Positions 1-11,995 of a stretch of 64,000 bases of DNA are shown piece after piece; within the stretch, counting starts at the first letter, position 1; each line of letters opens with the position of its first letter. The position numbers and the translations under genes were made by a program. The DNA lies in assembly GCA_022393335.1 (NCBI GenBank), contig JAJEKB010020949.1:962656-1026655 (forward strand), read 5' to 3'. The notes beneath the pieces were generated by a model that saw only the letters and a list, made by a program, of their open reading frames with translations, made no database searches and had not been told where the DNA came from. This DNA comes from Macrotrachela quadricornifera. Lineage: Eukaryota; Rotifera; Eurotatoria; Philodinida; Philodinidae.

Positions 1-3000
1 GAAGCCATTGATCGAGCATCTCAAGGTAATTATTTGATTTTTTTTTGTTTTATCATATTCATTTAATATAGTATATTTAAAAAAAAACAAAATATATCAA
101 AGTACAACCAAAAAAAAATAATTGTATAGAAATTTTCGAATTTTTCTACGCTGTATTTTGTTCTTTAATGTAATATATTAAATGAATGAGACTTGTAATA
201 CAAAATGTAACTATTTAGTCTGTTACATCAGTTATATATATACGTATATGTAGGTCGTACTACTATTGTAATTACTGATCGTTTGAATACAATTCAAAAT
301 GTTCATCAAATATATGTATTAGATAATGGAATTATTATTGAACAAGGTACACATGAAACATTAATGGAGAAAGTAGGAGGAAAATATGAAACAATGGTTA
401 AAAATCAAAAAGTTATAACATTAGCTGATAATCAAGATGATAAAATGAATATTGACAAAGCAGTTGAAAAAGATAAACAAATTTGTATGTTAAAATTTTA
501 ATAGTATTAATCTTTATTTATTCTAGACATATTTTATTAAATAGTTCAACGCACTCGTTTGTCTGACTATAAGAAAACACTTGATATGAACAAAGTATGA
601 GAAGAAGAAAAATTTCGATTTTGTTTTAAGAAGAAAAAATGTTTTTTCTAGGAAGAATCATTTTCAAAAAAACAACAATCCGCCTTTTTGAGACTCTTAA
701 CAATGAACCAACCCGAATGGTTCACTATTTTGATGGGTTGTATTGCATGCTTAGCTAGTGGAGCAGCTCACCTAGGCTTTGCAATTTTACTTGCTGAAAT
801 AGTTCAGGTAATTAATATTCATACGAAAAAAAAAGAGACAAATGAATATTTTTGTTAAGTAGTCAGATGGAGAGCTGTGGTTTTCATCGTTGAAAAGATA
901 CAGAAATTAATAGAAGAATAAAACAGCTGAAAATTTTCATTAGGGTATTTAGAACTTCTGAACTGATAGATCTAAATATCTCAGTCTTGCATATAATTTG
1001 TAGATCTTCTCGTATCGATTAAAATTCAGACAAAATTATTGAAAAATTACTTTCCAAAAATGTCACTTGAAACCTTTTGGGAAACTAAGTCAATTTATCT
1101 TACAATATATAATTCAATACGTCCTCATCTCCTCTTTCTAATAATGGAAACTGCAGCTCTCTATCATGCTCTTATCGATAGTTGTTTGAAAAATATTCAT
1201 CTACCTTCTTTTTCTTGAATAGGCATTAATATGTTCTAATGAATATATTACGAAAAGATAAATATTGTATTATTTTTTTTATAAGAGCTTCGAATATTGT
1301 ACAAGATCTGAACAATATCGTCAAGTGATGGTCTTCAGTCTTGGGTTTTTCTTATTGGGTATGATTGTTTTTATTCTTCGAGCTTTTCAAGTAAAAATTT
1401 TTGTTTTTTTTTAAAACTTAATCAATAATTTTATCATATTTCTTTTTTTTTAGTATACAGCATTTGCTATATCAGGATCGAAATTGATCTATCGTATTCG
1501 TTTATTAGCATTTGCATGTCTTCTTCGACAAGAAATTGCTTATTTTGATCAACCTGAAAATAATCCTGCTGCTATTAATGCTCGTCTTTCTTCTGGAGCA
1601 TTATCAATTCAACGAATGATAGGCACTCGATTAGGAATCTTTTGTGAATCTTTTGCATTAGCTGTTCTTGCTTTTATCTTTGGTTTTATTTACAGTTGGG
1701 AATTAACTATAATTACTTTGATTCCTATTCTTTTCTATATTATTGCTTGTTATGTAAATATACAAATTGAAATACAGCATAATCTACAGATTAGTTTAAT
1801 TCTTGTTAGAGCCGATTCGGTAAGATCAAATTATTATCTAGAATTTTTTTTTATATGAAAAATTAAATATTAATATATTGTCTTTCTTTCCTTTCAATTG
1901 CAGTTGAGTACTGGAGTCATTGATAATATCCGGACAATAAAACAATTATCAGTAGAAAGACAAGTTTTACATGGATATTCTCAATTGATTTATCAAACAT
2001 ACACGTTAGTCTTTCAAATGTTATATTTAGATAAATCTTTTATTTTTTTTCCAGAAAATCTCGATTAGTTTTATTTTCATCTGCAACAGTAAATGGTATA
2101 TATTATGGATTGATTACGTATACTACAGCATTTATTTTGTGGTGTGCTCACATACTTTATGAACAAAATAAATTAGCATCAAATAATGTTATAATGTAAT
2201 TAAATCGATTGTTTAATAATTTCGAAATTATATTTTGCAAAATTCTTGTTTTTTTTCATTTTTCTAGGATATTTGCTTTTATTATTTTTATTCATTACGT
2301 ATTGAGAATTGTCGCTTTGTTGTAAGTTTTTATTAATTTTTAATTAATTCTTTCCATTATTATTGCATATAGATGTAAAGCAATTGCGACGCCAGCATCA
2401 AGTGCTGAAAAATATTTTGATTTATTTGATCGAACACCAACAATTGATAATGGATCAATGAAAGGACAAGAATTAGTAGGAATATATAAATAGATATATA
2501 CTAAACCCGAGCCTTTTGATTTGAGTCAGTATTGTTAAGGTTTATTATTAATTTTGATCACTCTAGTATATAATGACCAAGATCGAGACTACTAAGATTG
2601 AAAATTTCAGATTCAGTACATTCCTATATCTAGAGAATAATTATTTTCTTTTAACTATTTCTTTTCATTATGAATATAATATAAAATTGTGTAGGAGAAC
2701 TTTAATGGAAAGATAGAATTTAATCAAGTCGATTTTATTTATCCAATTCGTTCAAAATCTATTATTTTGAATAAATTTCAAATGAGTATCGAACCAGGTA
2801 AATGAAATAATTCTTAATTGATTTTTGTCTTTCTTATTTTTATTCTTTAAAAAGGTCAACGTATAGCTCTTGTTGGTATGTTTTAATTAATCATTTATTT
2901 TAACTGTCAATATAATATCAATGATATAGGTACAACCGGTTGTGGAAAATCAACAATTATTAAACTATTAGAACGATTTTATGATGTTACACAAGGTCAA

Positions 3001-3740
3001 ATAGTTAGTATTTAAATAATATATTGTTTAATAAATATAAATTAAATATATAAAATTGTCAGTATTTTGATGGTATTGATATTCGACAATTAAATATTCA
3101 ATGGGTTCGTTCTTGTTTTGGTCTTGTCAGTCAAAAACCAGTTTTATTTGATCTAACAATTGGTGAAAATATAACATATGGATTGGAAAATGTCCCAACA
3201 GAAGACATTATTAATGCAGCAACAAAGGCTAATATTCATACTTTTATTCAACAATTACCAGAAGTTAGTCATAAAAAATGAAATTAAATTGTTTTATAAA
3301 TGTAATATTATCAAATAATATATTTAGGGTTATGATACAAGAGTAGGAAAAAAAGGTGATTTATTATCAGCTGGTGAAAAACAACGTATTGCTATTGCTC
3401 GAACATTTGTTCGTCAACCAAAAGTTTTATTATGGGATGATGCTACTACTGCTATGGATTCACATAATGAACAAGTTATTTGATCTTTCTTTTTTTTTTT
3501 CTATTTATCTATTTAATCTTTAATTGATAGATAATACAACAAACTCTTGAAGAAGCTCAAATGGACAATCTTGATCGGACAACATTTATTATTGCTCATC
3601 GTCTTTCAACTATACAACATTGTGATAAAATTTATGTTCTTCATAATGAACATATTGTTGAAAGTGGTACACATACAGAATTGATGGAACAACATGGAAT
3701 TTATCATGATATGTTTAACAAAGAAAATCCAAATGAATAA
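1..3740 (+). CDS. ABC transporter, ABCB/MDR (P-glycoprotein) type, 5' end outside the window
   Basis: ATP-driven membrane exporter of the full-length ABCB family (TMD-NBD-TMD-NBD); only the end of NBD1 and all of TMD2-NBD2 are in the window. Exons that join in phase: 1-25, 254-about 484 (end of NBD1), 652-807, 1286-1390, 1454-1819, 1904-2004, 2055-2195, 2268-2321, 2373-2475 (TMD2), then 2695-2797, 2855-2875 (a 21-nt exon), 2930-3003, 3063-3263, 3328-3474 and 3531-3740 (NBD2, stop TAA). NBD2 shows Walker [11 protein letters not shown]-loop GLVSQ, signature LSAGE, Walker B VLLWDD and H-loop IIAHRL. The canonical signature is LSGGQ and the Walker B pair is normally DE, so NBD2 deviates at both. 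NBD1 reads ITDRL where IAHRL is expected. The junction from exon 2 to 652 is the weak point: the best donor (485) puts the linker one base out of frame and makes a TGA. In-phase donors at 412 or 463 are weaker. The gene may be intact with an unusual splice or may be broken. Confidence 0.93.
870..1161. repeat. Short inverted-terminal-repeat element (MITE-like) inside an ABC transporter intron
   Basis: Terminal inverted repeats of 18 bp at 870-887 and 1144-1161 match at 15 of 18 positions. The element fills most of the 478-nt intron 808-1285, which is far longer than the other introns of this gene. A related pair of ends occurs at 19070-19088 and 19484-19502, so this is a dispersed family. Confidence 0.6.
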
Positions 3741-5077
3741 TTATTGAACTCATTTTAAAACAAAATAATAGTTTATAATATGTAGAAAAAAAAAAAGATT
3801 TAACGTAAAGAAATATAACTTGTTCATATTTCTATATTATTATATAGGTTTTAGAACAAATTTAAATATTAATTAAATGAATACACGTTTTGAAAAATTT
3901 TTGAATTTATTTTAAATTCTTTAAAATCATTCTATTGAGAAAATAAAACAATACAACAAGCCTTGATTGTGAAGTATGTAAACAGAATTTTAATCATCGA
4001 TTATCTAGGATATAAAAAGAATATTAAACTTTGATTGTCTATTACATAAAAAACAAAAGAAAAATATTAAACATTAATGACTATATTTGAAATAAAGAAG
4101 ATTAATCCAAAATGCTAAGTGTACAATTATTGTGGAGAAATTTAAATATTTGTAAATTTCATAGTTTGTCAAATAAGCCAACATAAACTTTATTAAGACA
4201 CAAATTTTTTTCGTATTTTTGACTAATGTTTAACAGTACGATTTAAATCAAAATTAGTAACATATTGGAATGTCTATCGAACCATTATACGATAGCGATA
4301 AGTCATTTTTCGAAAGAATCAGTTATAGTCTGTTCTGAATGTACAGACAAAAATAAAATAAATTTAATAAAAATATAATTTTGATTCTTTAGTTAAACAT
4401 GTTTTTCATTGTCTATTCTATTAAGGTTTTATTAATTCAGAAATTATTTTTCATCATCTGAATTACATTATCATTAATTTTTTTCTGATTGAAATCTATT
4501 AAGAATAAGTCTCAAATGCAATAAATACTGTATTTGAACAAAAAATTATGTTATTTTATTTGATTAAAAAAAAAACATATAGTTTTAATGACTTTAATTT
4601 GAGTTTACAAAATCAATCAAAAACCTATACCATCCTTTTCTTTTCTTGAAATTTTAAGAAAATAATAAACAATTATGCAAATATCTCATTACACATAAAC
4701 AATACAATTAGAATTTTTTTTTCCTTAAAAGATGCATCATGAAAAGCCTCTATTAACTTGCTGTAACAATATTTCCGGTGCTCGAAATGAACAAATCACA
4801 TGATAGTTTAATTTTACACTCTATTTAGCATAATAAAAATATTTGGAAGACTTTATCATTATGTCGATGTTATTTTGTTACTAAAGAATTCCTTATGTAC
4901 AGACTTATGCATAATCTTTTGCTATGTGCCTAACTCTATAATTTCAAGTTTAATGCCTGATGAATGAAAATAGTTTAAAATGAGTCTTAGATGTTTCATT
5001 TATTTATTTTTATGTATAAATATGTAGATAAAAGTTTCTAAAGAAATAAAAAGAAGGAAAAAAAAGAAGGTCAACAT
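3741..5077. other. Gene-free AT-rich spacer
   Basis: Between the ABC transporter stop and the tRNA I see only AT-rich sequence with many stop codons in all frames, A and T runs, and no recognisable domain or repeat. Confidence 0.6.
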
Positions 5078-5149
5078 GCCTCTATAGCTCAGTGGTAGAG
5101 CGCCAGTCTTGTAAACTGGAGGTCCGTAGTTCGATCCTGCGTGGAGGCA
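5078..5149 (+). tRNA. tRNA-Thr (anticodon UGU)
   Basis: Full cloverleaf of 72 nt. The acceptor stem GCCTCTA pairs with TGGAGGC with one G-T pair, followed by discriminator A. The D arm carries GCTCAGTGGTAGAGC, the anticodon stem is CCAGT/ACTGG with loop CTTGTAA (anticodon TGT), and the T arm carries GTTCGATCC. The pol III A and B boxes are in place, there is no intron, and no CCA is encoded, as expected for a eukaryotic nuclear tRNA. Confidence 0.97.
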
Positions 5150-5152
5150 TCA

Positions 5153-5160
5153 TTTTTTTT
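5153..5160 (+). terminator. RNA polymerase III terminator
   Basis: A run of eight T starts 4 nt after the tRNA 3' end, the usual termination signal for pol III. Confidence 0.85.
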
Positions 5161-5426
5161 AATATTTATTTTTAATGATTTTTAAAGAATTATATTATTT
5201 TTCTTAAAATTTAATGTGTTTTTTTTAAAAAGAAAACCTTATTAATAATATACAAAATATAAAATTTTGTCTAAATATTCTTTTTCTCAGTGTTTTAATC
5301 TGATCTATTCTCCCATGCTCTATTTGATAATATTTTTCTCATAGTACGAAAACGAACAGATGTTTATCAAATTTAAATTTATTTTAAAATAAAAATCCAA
5401 TATATACTTATCAATTCATTATAAAA

Positions 5427-6302
5427 ATGTTGTCTGTTCTATTAATAATATTAATTGTATGTAGTTCAATAAATGGAGAAATATATCGTCCAGTAGTATT
5501 AATGCATGGTGTAACAGCAACAGCTGCTGATATGAATGAATTAGCTAGTTGGATTCGTCAATCATTTAAAGGAATTTATGTTGTTTCAATTGAAATAGGA
5601 AATGGTTTTGATGATTCATTTCTATTACCAATGAATAAACAAATTGAATTATTTTGTCAAACGATTTTATCAGATATTAATTTACGAAATGGTTTTAATA
5701 TGATTGGAGTATCACAAGGAAGTTTAATTGTTCGAGGAGCTGTTGAAAGATGTTCATTACCTGTTTATAATTTAATAACATTAGTTGGTGTTCATCAAGG
5801 TGTATTTGGTATACCAGGTTTACAAATGCTTCCAGCACAATTTCGTGAATTAGTTTCAAAATATGCTTATGAAGAATCAGTTCAAAATGTTATTAGTGTT
5901 GCTGGTTATTGGCGTGATCCTTATCAATTAGATAAATATTTAAAAAAATCTCATTTTCTTCCAGATATAAATAATGAAGGAGAACATTTTAATGAAACAT
6001 ATCGTTTAAATATGTTAAAATTAAATTCATTTATAATGGTTTATTCTGATATAGATGAAGTTGTATCACCACCACAATCAAGTTGGTTTATGGGTTATAA
6101 ACCAAATTCACTCGAAGTTGAAACATGGAATCAATCACGACAATTTATAGATGATCTTATTGGAATGAAAACATTATGGGAACAAAAAAAATTATATTTA
6201 TTTACTTGTCATACAAAACATCAAGAGGCTCAACATACTCCTAATAAAGATTTTTTCTTTAAAAATATTTTAACTTTTTTTAATAATACACTTAAAATAT
6301 AA
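5427..6302 (+). CDS. Palmitoyl-protein thioesterase (PPT1/PPT2 family)
   Basis: Lysosomal or secreted serine hydrolase that removes thioester-linked fatty acids, 291 residues. Residues 1-17 form a signal peptide. An alpha/beta-hydrolase fold follows: the strand and oxyanion region at VVLMHGVT (23-30), nucleophile elbow GVSQGS with Ser96, HQGVFGIPG (123-131, PPT1-like), Asp210 in SDIDEVVSP, and His270 in EAQHTP as the triad histidine. The stretch PPQSSWFMGY resembles PPT2, so I do not choose between paralogues. Length and triad are normal for the family. The gene has no intron, unlike most neighbours. The start is the only in-frame ATG before the signal peptide, with an AT-rich region upstream. 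An AATAAA lies just after the stop. Confidence 0.93.
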   Translation: MLSVLLIILIVCSSINGEIYRPVVLMHGVTATAADMNELASWIRQSFKGIYVVSIEIGNGFDDSFLLPMNKQIELFCQTILSDINLRNGFNMIGVSQGSLIVRGAVERCSLPVYNLITLVGVHQGVFGIPGLQMLPAQFRELVSKYAYEESVQNVISVAGYWRDPYQLDKYLKKSHFLPDINNEGEHFNETYRLNMLKLNSFIMVYSDIDEVVSPPQSSWFMGYKPNSLEVETWNQSRQFIDDLIGMKTLWEQKKLYLFTCHTKHQEAQHTPNKDFFFKNILTFFNNTLKI

Positions 6303-7894
6303 TCATATTTAATAAATTATAGTTTTAGATAGTAAAGAAAATTCTTCATAAACATTGGATAATCATAAAGTTCTCAAGACTATAGTATACTTTGTCGTCA
6401 AATTTCAGGATGAAGATTTCATTTTTTTTTTGTTTTTGATGTTTTTAGTCTTATGCATTTTTTTATATACAATAAAAGATACTTATCATGTATTGTGGCT
6501 ACGAGTGTATAAAATCGACTCCTATCTACAATTAACACTAATCTATTAGTAAATATAAATTATTATCCATTTCAAGTATAACTAACTATCGCCTTCTTTT
6601 GCCTGTAACGTTTCATTTAATTATTATAAATGCTTTGATGATGAAAGAAGATCGAAATTAATCCCAATTAGAGTAGTGATAATCATGGCCATTTTCGTTT
6701 TGATACTAATCGCAAACAAAAAAGGATGAGTACATGATTATACATTCTCATAAATACTGTAATGATTCGTTATTAGATGGGTTTAGAAATAATACAAAGA
6801 ATACAGATACTTACAAAGAAGTAGCCCGGAAAGAAAAGATGATGAAGACGAAAATGGTGTGATCAGTATGCATGCATAGACTAACATTAAATAAACTATT
6901 ATTAATGAGAGATGTTCTGAACAGTATTACTGGGCCTAGAGAGTTTATTATCATTTAAGATATCATTTTTCGATCGTAAATTAATCACTGTCTGTATCAA
7001 ATAAATAGAGTTTAAAACTTAACAAAATTTCTACCACACTTCTTTTGGATAGACACTTTTGTTTATGCTTCTGACAAAGTCAATATAAATACGAATTTTC
7101 ACAAATGTCTATTATAGAAAATTTGTAATGAAATTGTCTGTTTTGGAAGATAATCAAGTTTTCAAATTCAAACAAACATTTCATTCTCCTGATTGATATT
7201 ACTATGGTGATATGAACGAGATTGGATCATTTTAAATAACAATCGAAAGAAACATTATGTTGACGTACTTTTGTTTTAAATCATTGACTTTATTGATAAT
7301 ACATAGTTTATTATAGATGCATTTTATGATTAAAAAAATTATCAATTAGCATTAATCTAAGCATAGATTCGTTTTTAGATAAATAATCAATTTCAATCAA
7401 TATACCATTAATAAATACTTCTTACAAGATATCTTTTTTATTCACTTATTCCTTTTTTTGATCTCTTAGTTTATAAATAAGAACGGTGCTCGATGTTTTC
7501 TAAGAAAAATTCAATTAATACTGATTTTTGCATATAAAAATCTTATTAATTTTTCTTTCATTTTTCCGACACTGTTCTTATTTTTTAAATCAGTAACAAA
7601 AAGTTCTAAATATACCGCTGGAAATCAAGTTTAGATGAATAAAATCTTATCAATTATAAAGAAAATAAAGGACAAGAACTACCTATAAGATCACGATTTA
7701 TCGAATAAATCGTCTAGATAACCAAAAAATATTTGAAATTAATTGCCAATTGTTTATCGATGTTGGGAGCATGAGTTCTCAGTGCTTCTATTTTCAGATG
7801 GGAAAACAACGTATCAATCTCTATATAAAAAATTGTTTATTATTAGATTTTATTGCTGTACAAAGGCATATGGTCAAGGTTTTATTCAGAGATG
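6303..7894. other. Gene-free AT-rich spacer
   Basis: Only short hydrophobic reading frames without homology or codon structure occur here (for example 6355-6549). No RNA gene or clear repeat was seen. Confidence 0.55.
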
Positions 7895-8052
7895 GGCAGC
7901 TCCGATTCCGGAGCGGTCGCTCCATGGAGCTAGCTCCACTCCTGGAGCGGAGCTGGAGTGAGAGCGGAGCTGGAGTGAAAGCGGAGCTGGANNNNNNNNN
8001 NAGCGAAGCTCGTTGTAAAAATCATTGAGCTGGAGCGGAGTCGGAGCGATTC
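7895..8052. repeat. GC-rich degenerate minisatellite (GGAGCGGAGCTGGAGT-like)
   Basis: Head-to-tail variants of GAGCGGAGCTGGAGT in direct and inverted sense form an island of high GC in an AT-rich region. Open frames across it on both strands are products of the repeat and not genes. The run of N inside it shows that its length was not resolved. Confidence 0.8.
7992..8001. other. Assembly gap (10 N)
   Basis: Ten N bases lie inside the GC-rich minisatellite. The true length of the repeat is unknown. Confidence 0.99.
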
Positions 8053-8654
8053 TTTCTTTCGGCATCCAGCAATAACACCATTTTTCTTCCACCATTCTTA
8101 TAAATAGTGATTGATCAACCAATTAGAAGGAAGTTATATATTGACTATTCATCGCGATCGATATCTCTGTCGCATGCAATAACTACTTGCAAGACGTGAG
8201 ACAAACAGTCGTCGAGTATTCATACAACGGCTAGGCCGTTCAGTGAACTTTCTATCGGTGAATTGATCGTGATACTGGAATAGAAAATATGAAGAATTAT
8301 ATGAACAGGAAGAGACACACCGTTAAATAAAGAAAGAAGCAGAGTAATGATATTGACCTCATGTTCACACTATAGGTGAAACTGACGAGTAGTCATTGCA
8401 TATTTGATTATTTTTGTCTATGGTGTTTATATACTATGGGATAAGAAGTTAAATCAAAGGGGAAAAAGCGACGTTTTTGGTAGTGCACTCTACTTCAACG
8501 TACTTCAACCATGCTTTGAAGTTCTCCTCCAATCTTTTTAAGTTATTTCAAGTCTACTATACACAAGGATTACAGAGGTATCAATGCGTCCAAATAAGTA
8601 TAAGTCACTCCAAAGAAAAGTCCAAAATACTTCATCGTACTTCACTCCCCATGT

Positions 8655-10532
8655 CATGAAAATCAGGCAAAAATCGACGATTTTATCGCGATACCTCGGC
8701 CGATAAATCGTGCGGTTAATCGCGATAAGATCGTCCAAAATGATGATTTTTACCGATTTTTTCTCCGATTTTGCAACAAAATCGCAATCAATGCATGGTT
8801 AAATCGCGATTTTTCTTGAATTGGTAAGCGCTTTATTTCTATCCTTAATTTCATATCTAATCTCTTATTTCTGTCCTTAACCTCTTAAATCTATCCCTAA
8901 TCCCTTATTTATATCCCTTACTCCTTATTTTTATCCTAAACCCCTTCATTCTACATCTACCCCTATTCCTATCCTTAATTCCTTAATTCTATATCTACTC
9001 CCTACCCTCGTCCCTATCCTTAATCCCCTATTCCTATCCTCAACTCCTTAATTCCATATCGATTCTCTTATTCCTATATCTACCCGCCGATTTCTATTCT
9101 TAACCCCATAATTCTATATCTACCTCCCTATTTCTATCCTTGACCTCTTCTTCCTATCGCTAACTCTTTATTTCTATATCTAATTCCTTATTTCTACATA
9201 TACCTCACAGAAGTATATACAACCCTTTATAACTATTACTGACTCCTTACTCCTATGCTTAAACTATAATGGAACTTTTATTTGTATATTGAAGTTATTA
9301 TATTAATATCTTGCCACTTGCAATTATATCTGACTTAATACCTGTCTCTTGCCCTTCATAACTGTGCCTTTCCTATCGTAGCTATGCTTCAAATTCGAAT
9401 ACCTATATCTCTTCATTGCTAATAAAGTGTGAATTCTTATATCTATACTGAACCACCTATTACCAGCGGTTAGCGTTTATACCTATATCCAACTCAATAA
9501 AACGGTGTCTAACCTCGGCTTGTCTGCTCAGCAGGAAAATTAAAAAAATCTTAAAACTTTTGTATTTGCTCGAAAAAAAATAGTTTCACATTATTCTGTA
9601 AGTTTCAAAAAAGATTTAATGCTTTAGCATTCGTATGAAGTTAGCGTTAGCACAATAAACATTTATCTTACTCATGTAAGCTTCATTTGAGTATATGAGT
9701 AGAATTATAATGCGCAAAGAGAACAAAATTGTTATGACACTAAGGATAAATGTCCAAAAATACAGCAAGTGTAGTGTAGTGTTGTGTTGTTAGGAACAGT
9801 ATTTGTTTGCATAATGCAGATGCTAACTTAATACAATTGCGAAAATGTCTAATTACTTTGTTAACACTAATAGAGATGCTCTGCATTCGTTTTTCAATTT
9901 TAATAGAGAAATATTAGAGATAGTGTTAAATAATGAAATCCTATAGCTAAGACAATGGTACTGCTCTAATCTCTCGCACCTATTATCTGAGGACCTTTCA
10001 CATAACTATATAGAAGCCTTTATATTCGATCTTATCATATTTATTGATGTCAATCCACTTAAACCTGACAATAATCGGATGCATAGGTTTCACCTCTCAA
10101 TACCTATTTTCATCTAGCTGCACTATATGTATCTTACGTCTTTTTTTATTCCGATATTCATGAATGTCTCGTTATATGAGAGCGACACGAAAATAATCAC
10201 ATCAATAGTAAAAATTTATTTTATGAATAATCATTTTTCACACAACAGAGTTACTGATTTTGATCATAAATGCTTCCTTTAGAATTGCTGTTTACCCTTT
10301 TTCTGAATTAAAAAATACTAAATTCACTAAGTCTGTTATTTAGTCGCAACTTAGCAGGAATATTAAAAAATCGCCGATTAATCGCGATTCATTGTCAAAG
10401 CTGAAAAAAAATCGTCGATTAATCATGATCCATTGTCAAAATTCAAAAAAATTGTCGAGAAATCGTGATTAAATCGCGATTTTTGATCAAAATCGCGATT
10501 AATCATCAATATTTTGTAAAATCGCGAGTAAT
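8655..10532. repeat. Composite repeat element bounded by ATCGCGAT-rich ends
   Basis: About 170 bp at each end (8655-8820 and 10365-10532) are full of AATCGCGATT, ATCGTCGATTAATC and similar self-complementary words. The interior holds a pyrimidine-rich array (8830-9230) and unassigned AT-rich DNA without a coding frame. The right end stops exactly where homology to the ART domain begins at 10533, which suggests insertion into, or a deletion next to, that gene. I see no target-site duplication because the left flank has no ART sequence. Confidence 0.5.
8830..9230. repeat. Degenerate pyrimidine-rich tandem array (CCTTATTTCTATCCTTAA-like)
   Basis: About 20 diverged copies of an 18-20 bp unit containing TTATTTCTATCCYTAA lie in tandem, giving an almost purine-free top strand. 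Some units contain CCCTAA, but spacing and unit length do not fit a telomere repeat. Confidence 0.65.
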
Positions 10533-11995
10533 CGTTCAGAACAAGGCGGCTTGATGACATGGGTATCCATCAAAGATTTTGAGAAGCTTTGTAAAACAAA
10601 AGGTGGATTGATGTCTTTTAACACCTTTCTATCCACCAGTAGAGACCGAGAAGTTTCCCTTATATTCGCCGAAAGTGTATTAACAGGAACCGATATGCTC
10701 GGTATTCTATTTCAAATGTCTATTAATCCTTCTGTTTCCTCCGCTCCTTTCGCTGCCATCAAAGAATTTAGTCAGTTTGAGGAGGAAGAAGAAACTCTTT
10801 TCTCCATGCACACCGTCTTCCGTTTTGATGAAATTAAACAAATCGACACAAACAAACCACTTTATCAAGTGGAACTTACACTAACATCAGACGATGATCA
10901 ACAACTTCGAACACTCACAGAACATATATAAGAAGGTGCGCATGGCACAGGATGGGAACGAATAGGCAGCTTGTTGCTGCTTGCCTTACGAAAGTCAAGT
11001 AACGCTGAAGAACTCTACATACTATTACTCGAACAGACAACTAACGAGAACAATAAAGCTCGTTACTATAATCAACTTGGACAAGCTAAAGATAGTCAAG
11101 GTGACTATGACAAGGCCATCTGGTACTATGAAAGAGCACTTGAAATCTTCCAAAAAACTGTTTCTGCAGATCATCATGATTTGGCTACTTCCTATAACAA
11201 CATCGGTGGGGGTGTATGGCAAAATGGGAGAGTATTCGAAAGCACTTTCGTTTCATGAAAAAGCATTTGAAATCCACCAAAAAGCTCTTCCTAAAAATCA
11301 TTCTGATTTGGCTACTTCCTATAACAACATTGGCTTCGTGTATCATAATATGGGAAAGTATTGGAAAGCACTTTCTTTTTATGAAAAAGCACTTGAAATC
11401 AAACAAAAAACTTTCTGCGAATCATCCTGATTTGGCTACTACCTATAACAACATCGGTTTCATGTATGACAACATACAAGAGTATTCGAAAGCACTTTCG
11501 TTTCACGAAAAAGCACTTCAAATCTTCCAAAACAATTTTCCTAGAAATCATCCTTCATTGGCAAATTCCTACAACAGCATCGGTTTCGTGTATCACAACA
11601 TGGGTGAGTATTCCAGGGCACTTTCATTTTTCGAAAAAGCACTTGAAATGTTCCAAAAATCTCTTTCGGCAAGCCATCCTTCATTGGCTACTTCCTACAA
11701 CAACATCACTATGGTGTATTACAACATGAGAGAGTATTCTAAAGCGCTTTCGTTTTACGAAAAAGCATTTGAAATCAAACAAGAAGCTCTTCCTGCAAAT
11801 CATCCTGATTTGGCTACTTCCTATAATAACAACGCTATGGTATACCACAGCATGGGAGAGCATTCGAAAGCACTCTCATTGTATGAGCACGCTTTTAACA
11901 TTTGGCAAAGCTCATTACCTTCAAATCATCCAAATCTTAAGAATGTGAAACATAGTATAGAACTTGTCCGGAAGAAATTGTTAAATATTATTTAA
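10533..11995 (+). pseudogene. ADP-ribosyltransferase (ART)-TPR protein, 5'-truncated and frame-broken
   Basis: Remnant of the bdelloid family that joins an arginine-ADP-ribosyltransferase domain to kinesin-light-chain-type TPRs. 10533-10931 encodes the second half of the ART domain: the FLSTS serine motif and the acidic run before TLF that holds the ExE catalytic site. The first half, including the arginine motif, is missing; the homology starts right after a repeat element. The same frame continues past a TAA (10929-10931) into a linker and the first TPR. The frame then shifts near 11206-11220 at a G run and again near 11402-11412 at an A run. At least seven 42-residue TPRs follow (unit like YSKALSFYEKALEI, then NHPDLATSYNNIG), ending at a TAA at 11995. 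Protein homology and TPR period are unbroken through the shifts, so the damage is recent or is base-calling error at homopolymers. Confidence 0.9.

Noticed and set aside
6355..6549. Short hydrophobic open frame after the thioesterase
   Set aside because: Low-complexity Phe/Leu composition from T-rich DNA, no homology, and an ATG that needs no upstream context. It looks like chance.
8830..9230. Possible interstitial telomere repeat because of CCCTAA words
   Set aside because: The unit is 18-20 bp and heavily diverged; CCCTAA occurs in only a minority of units and without a 6-bp period.
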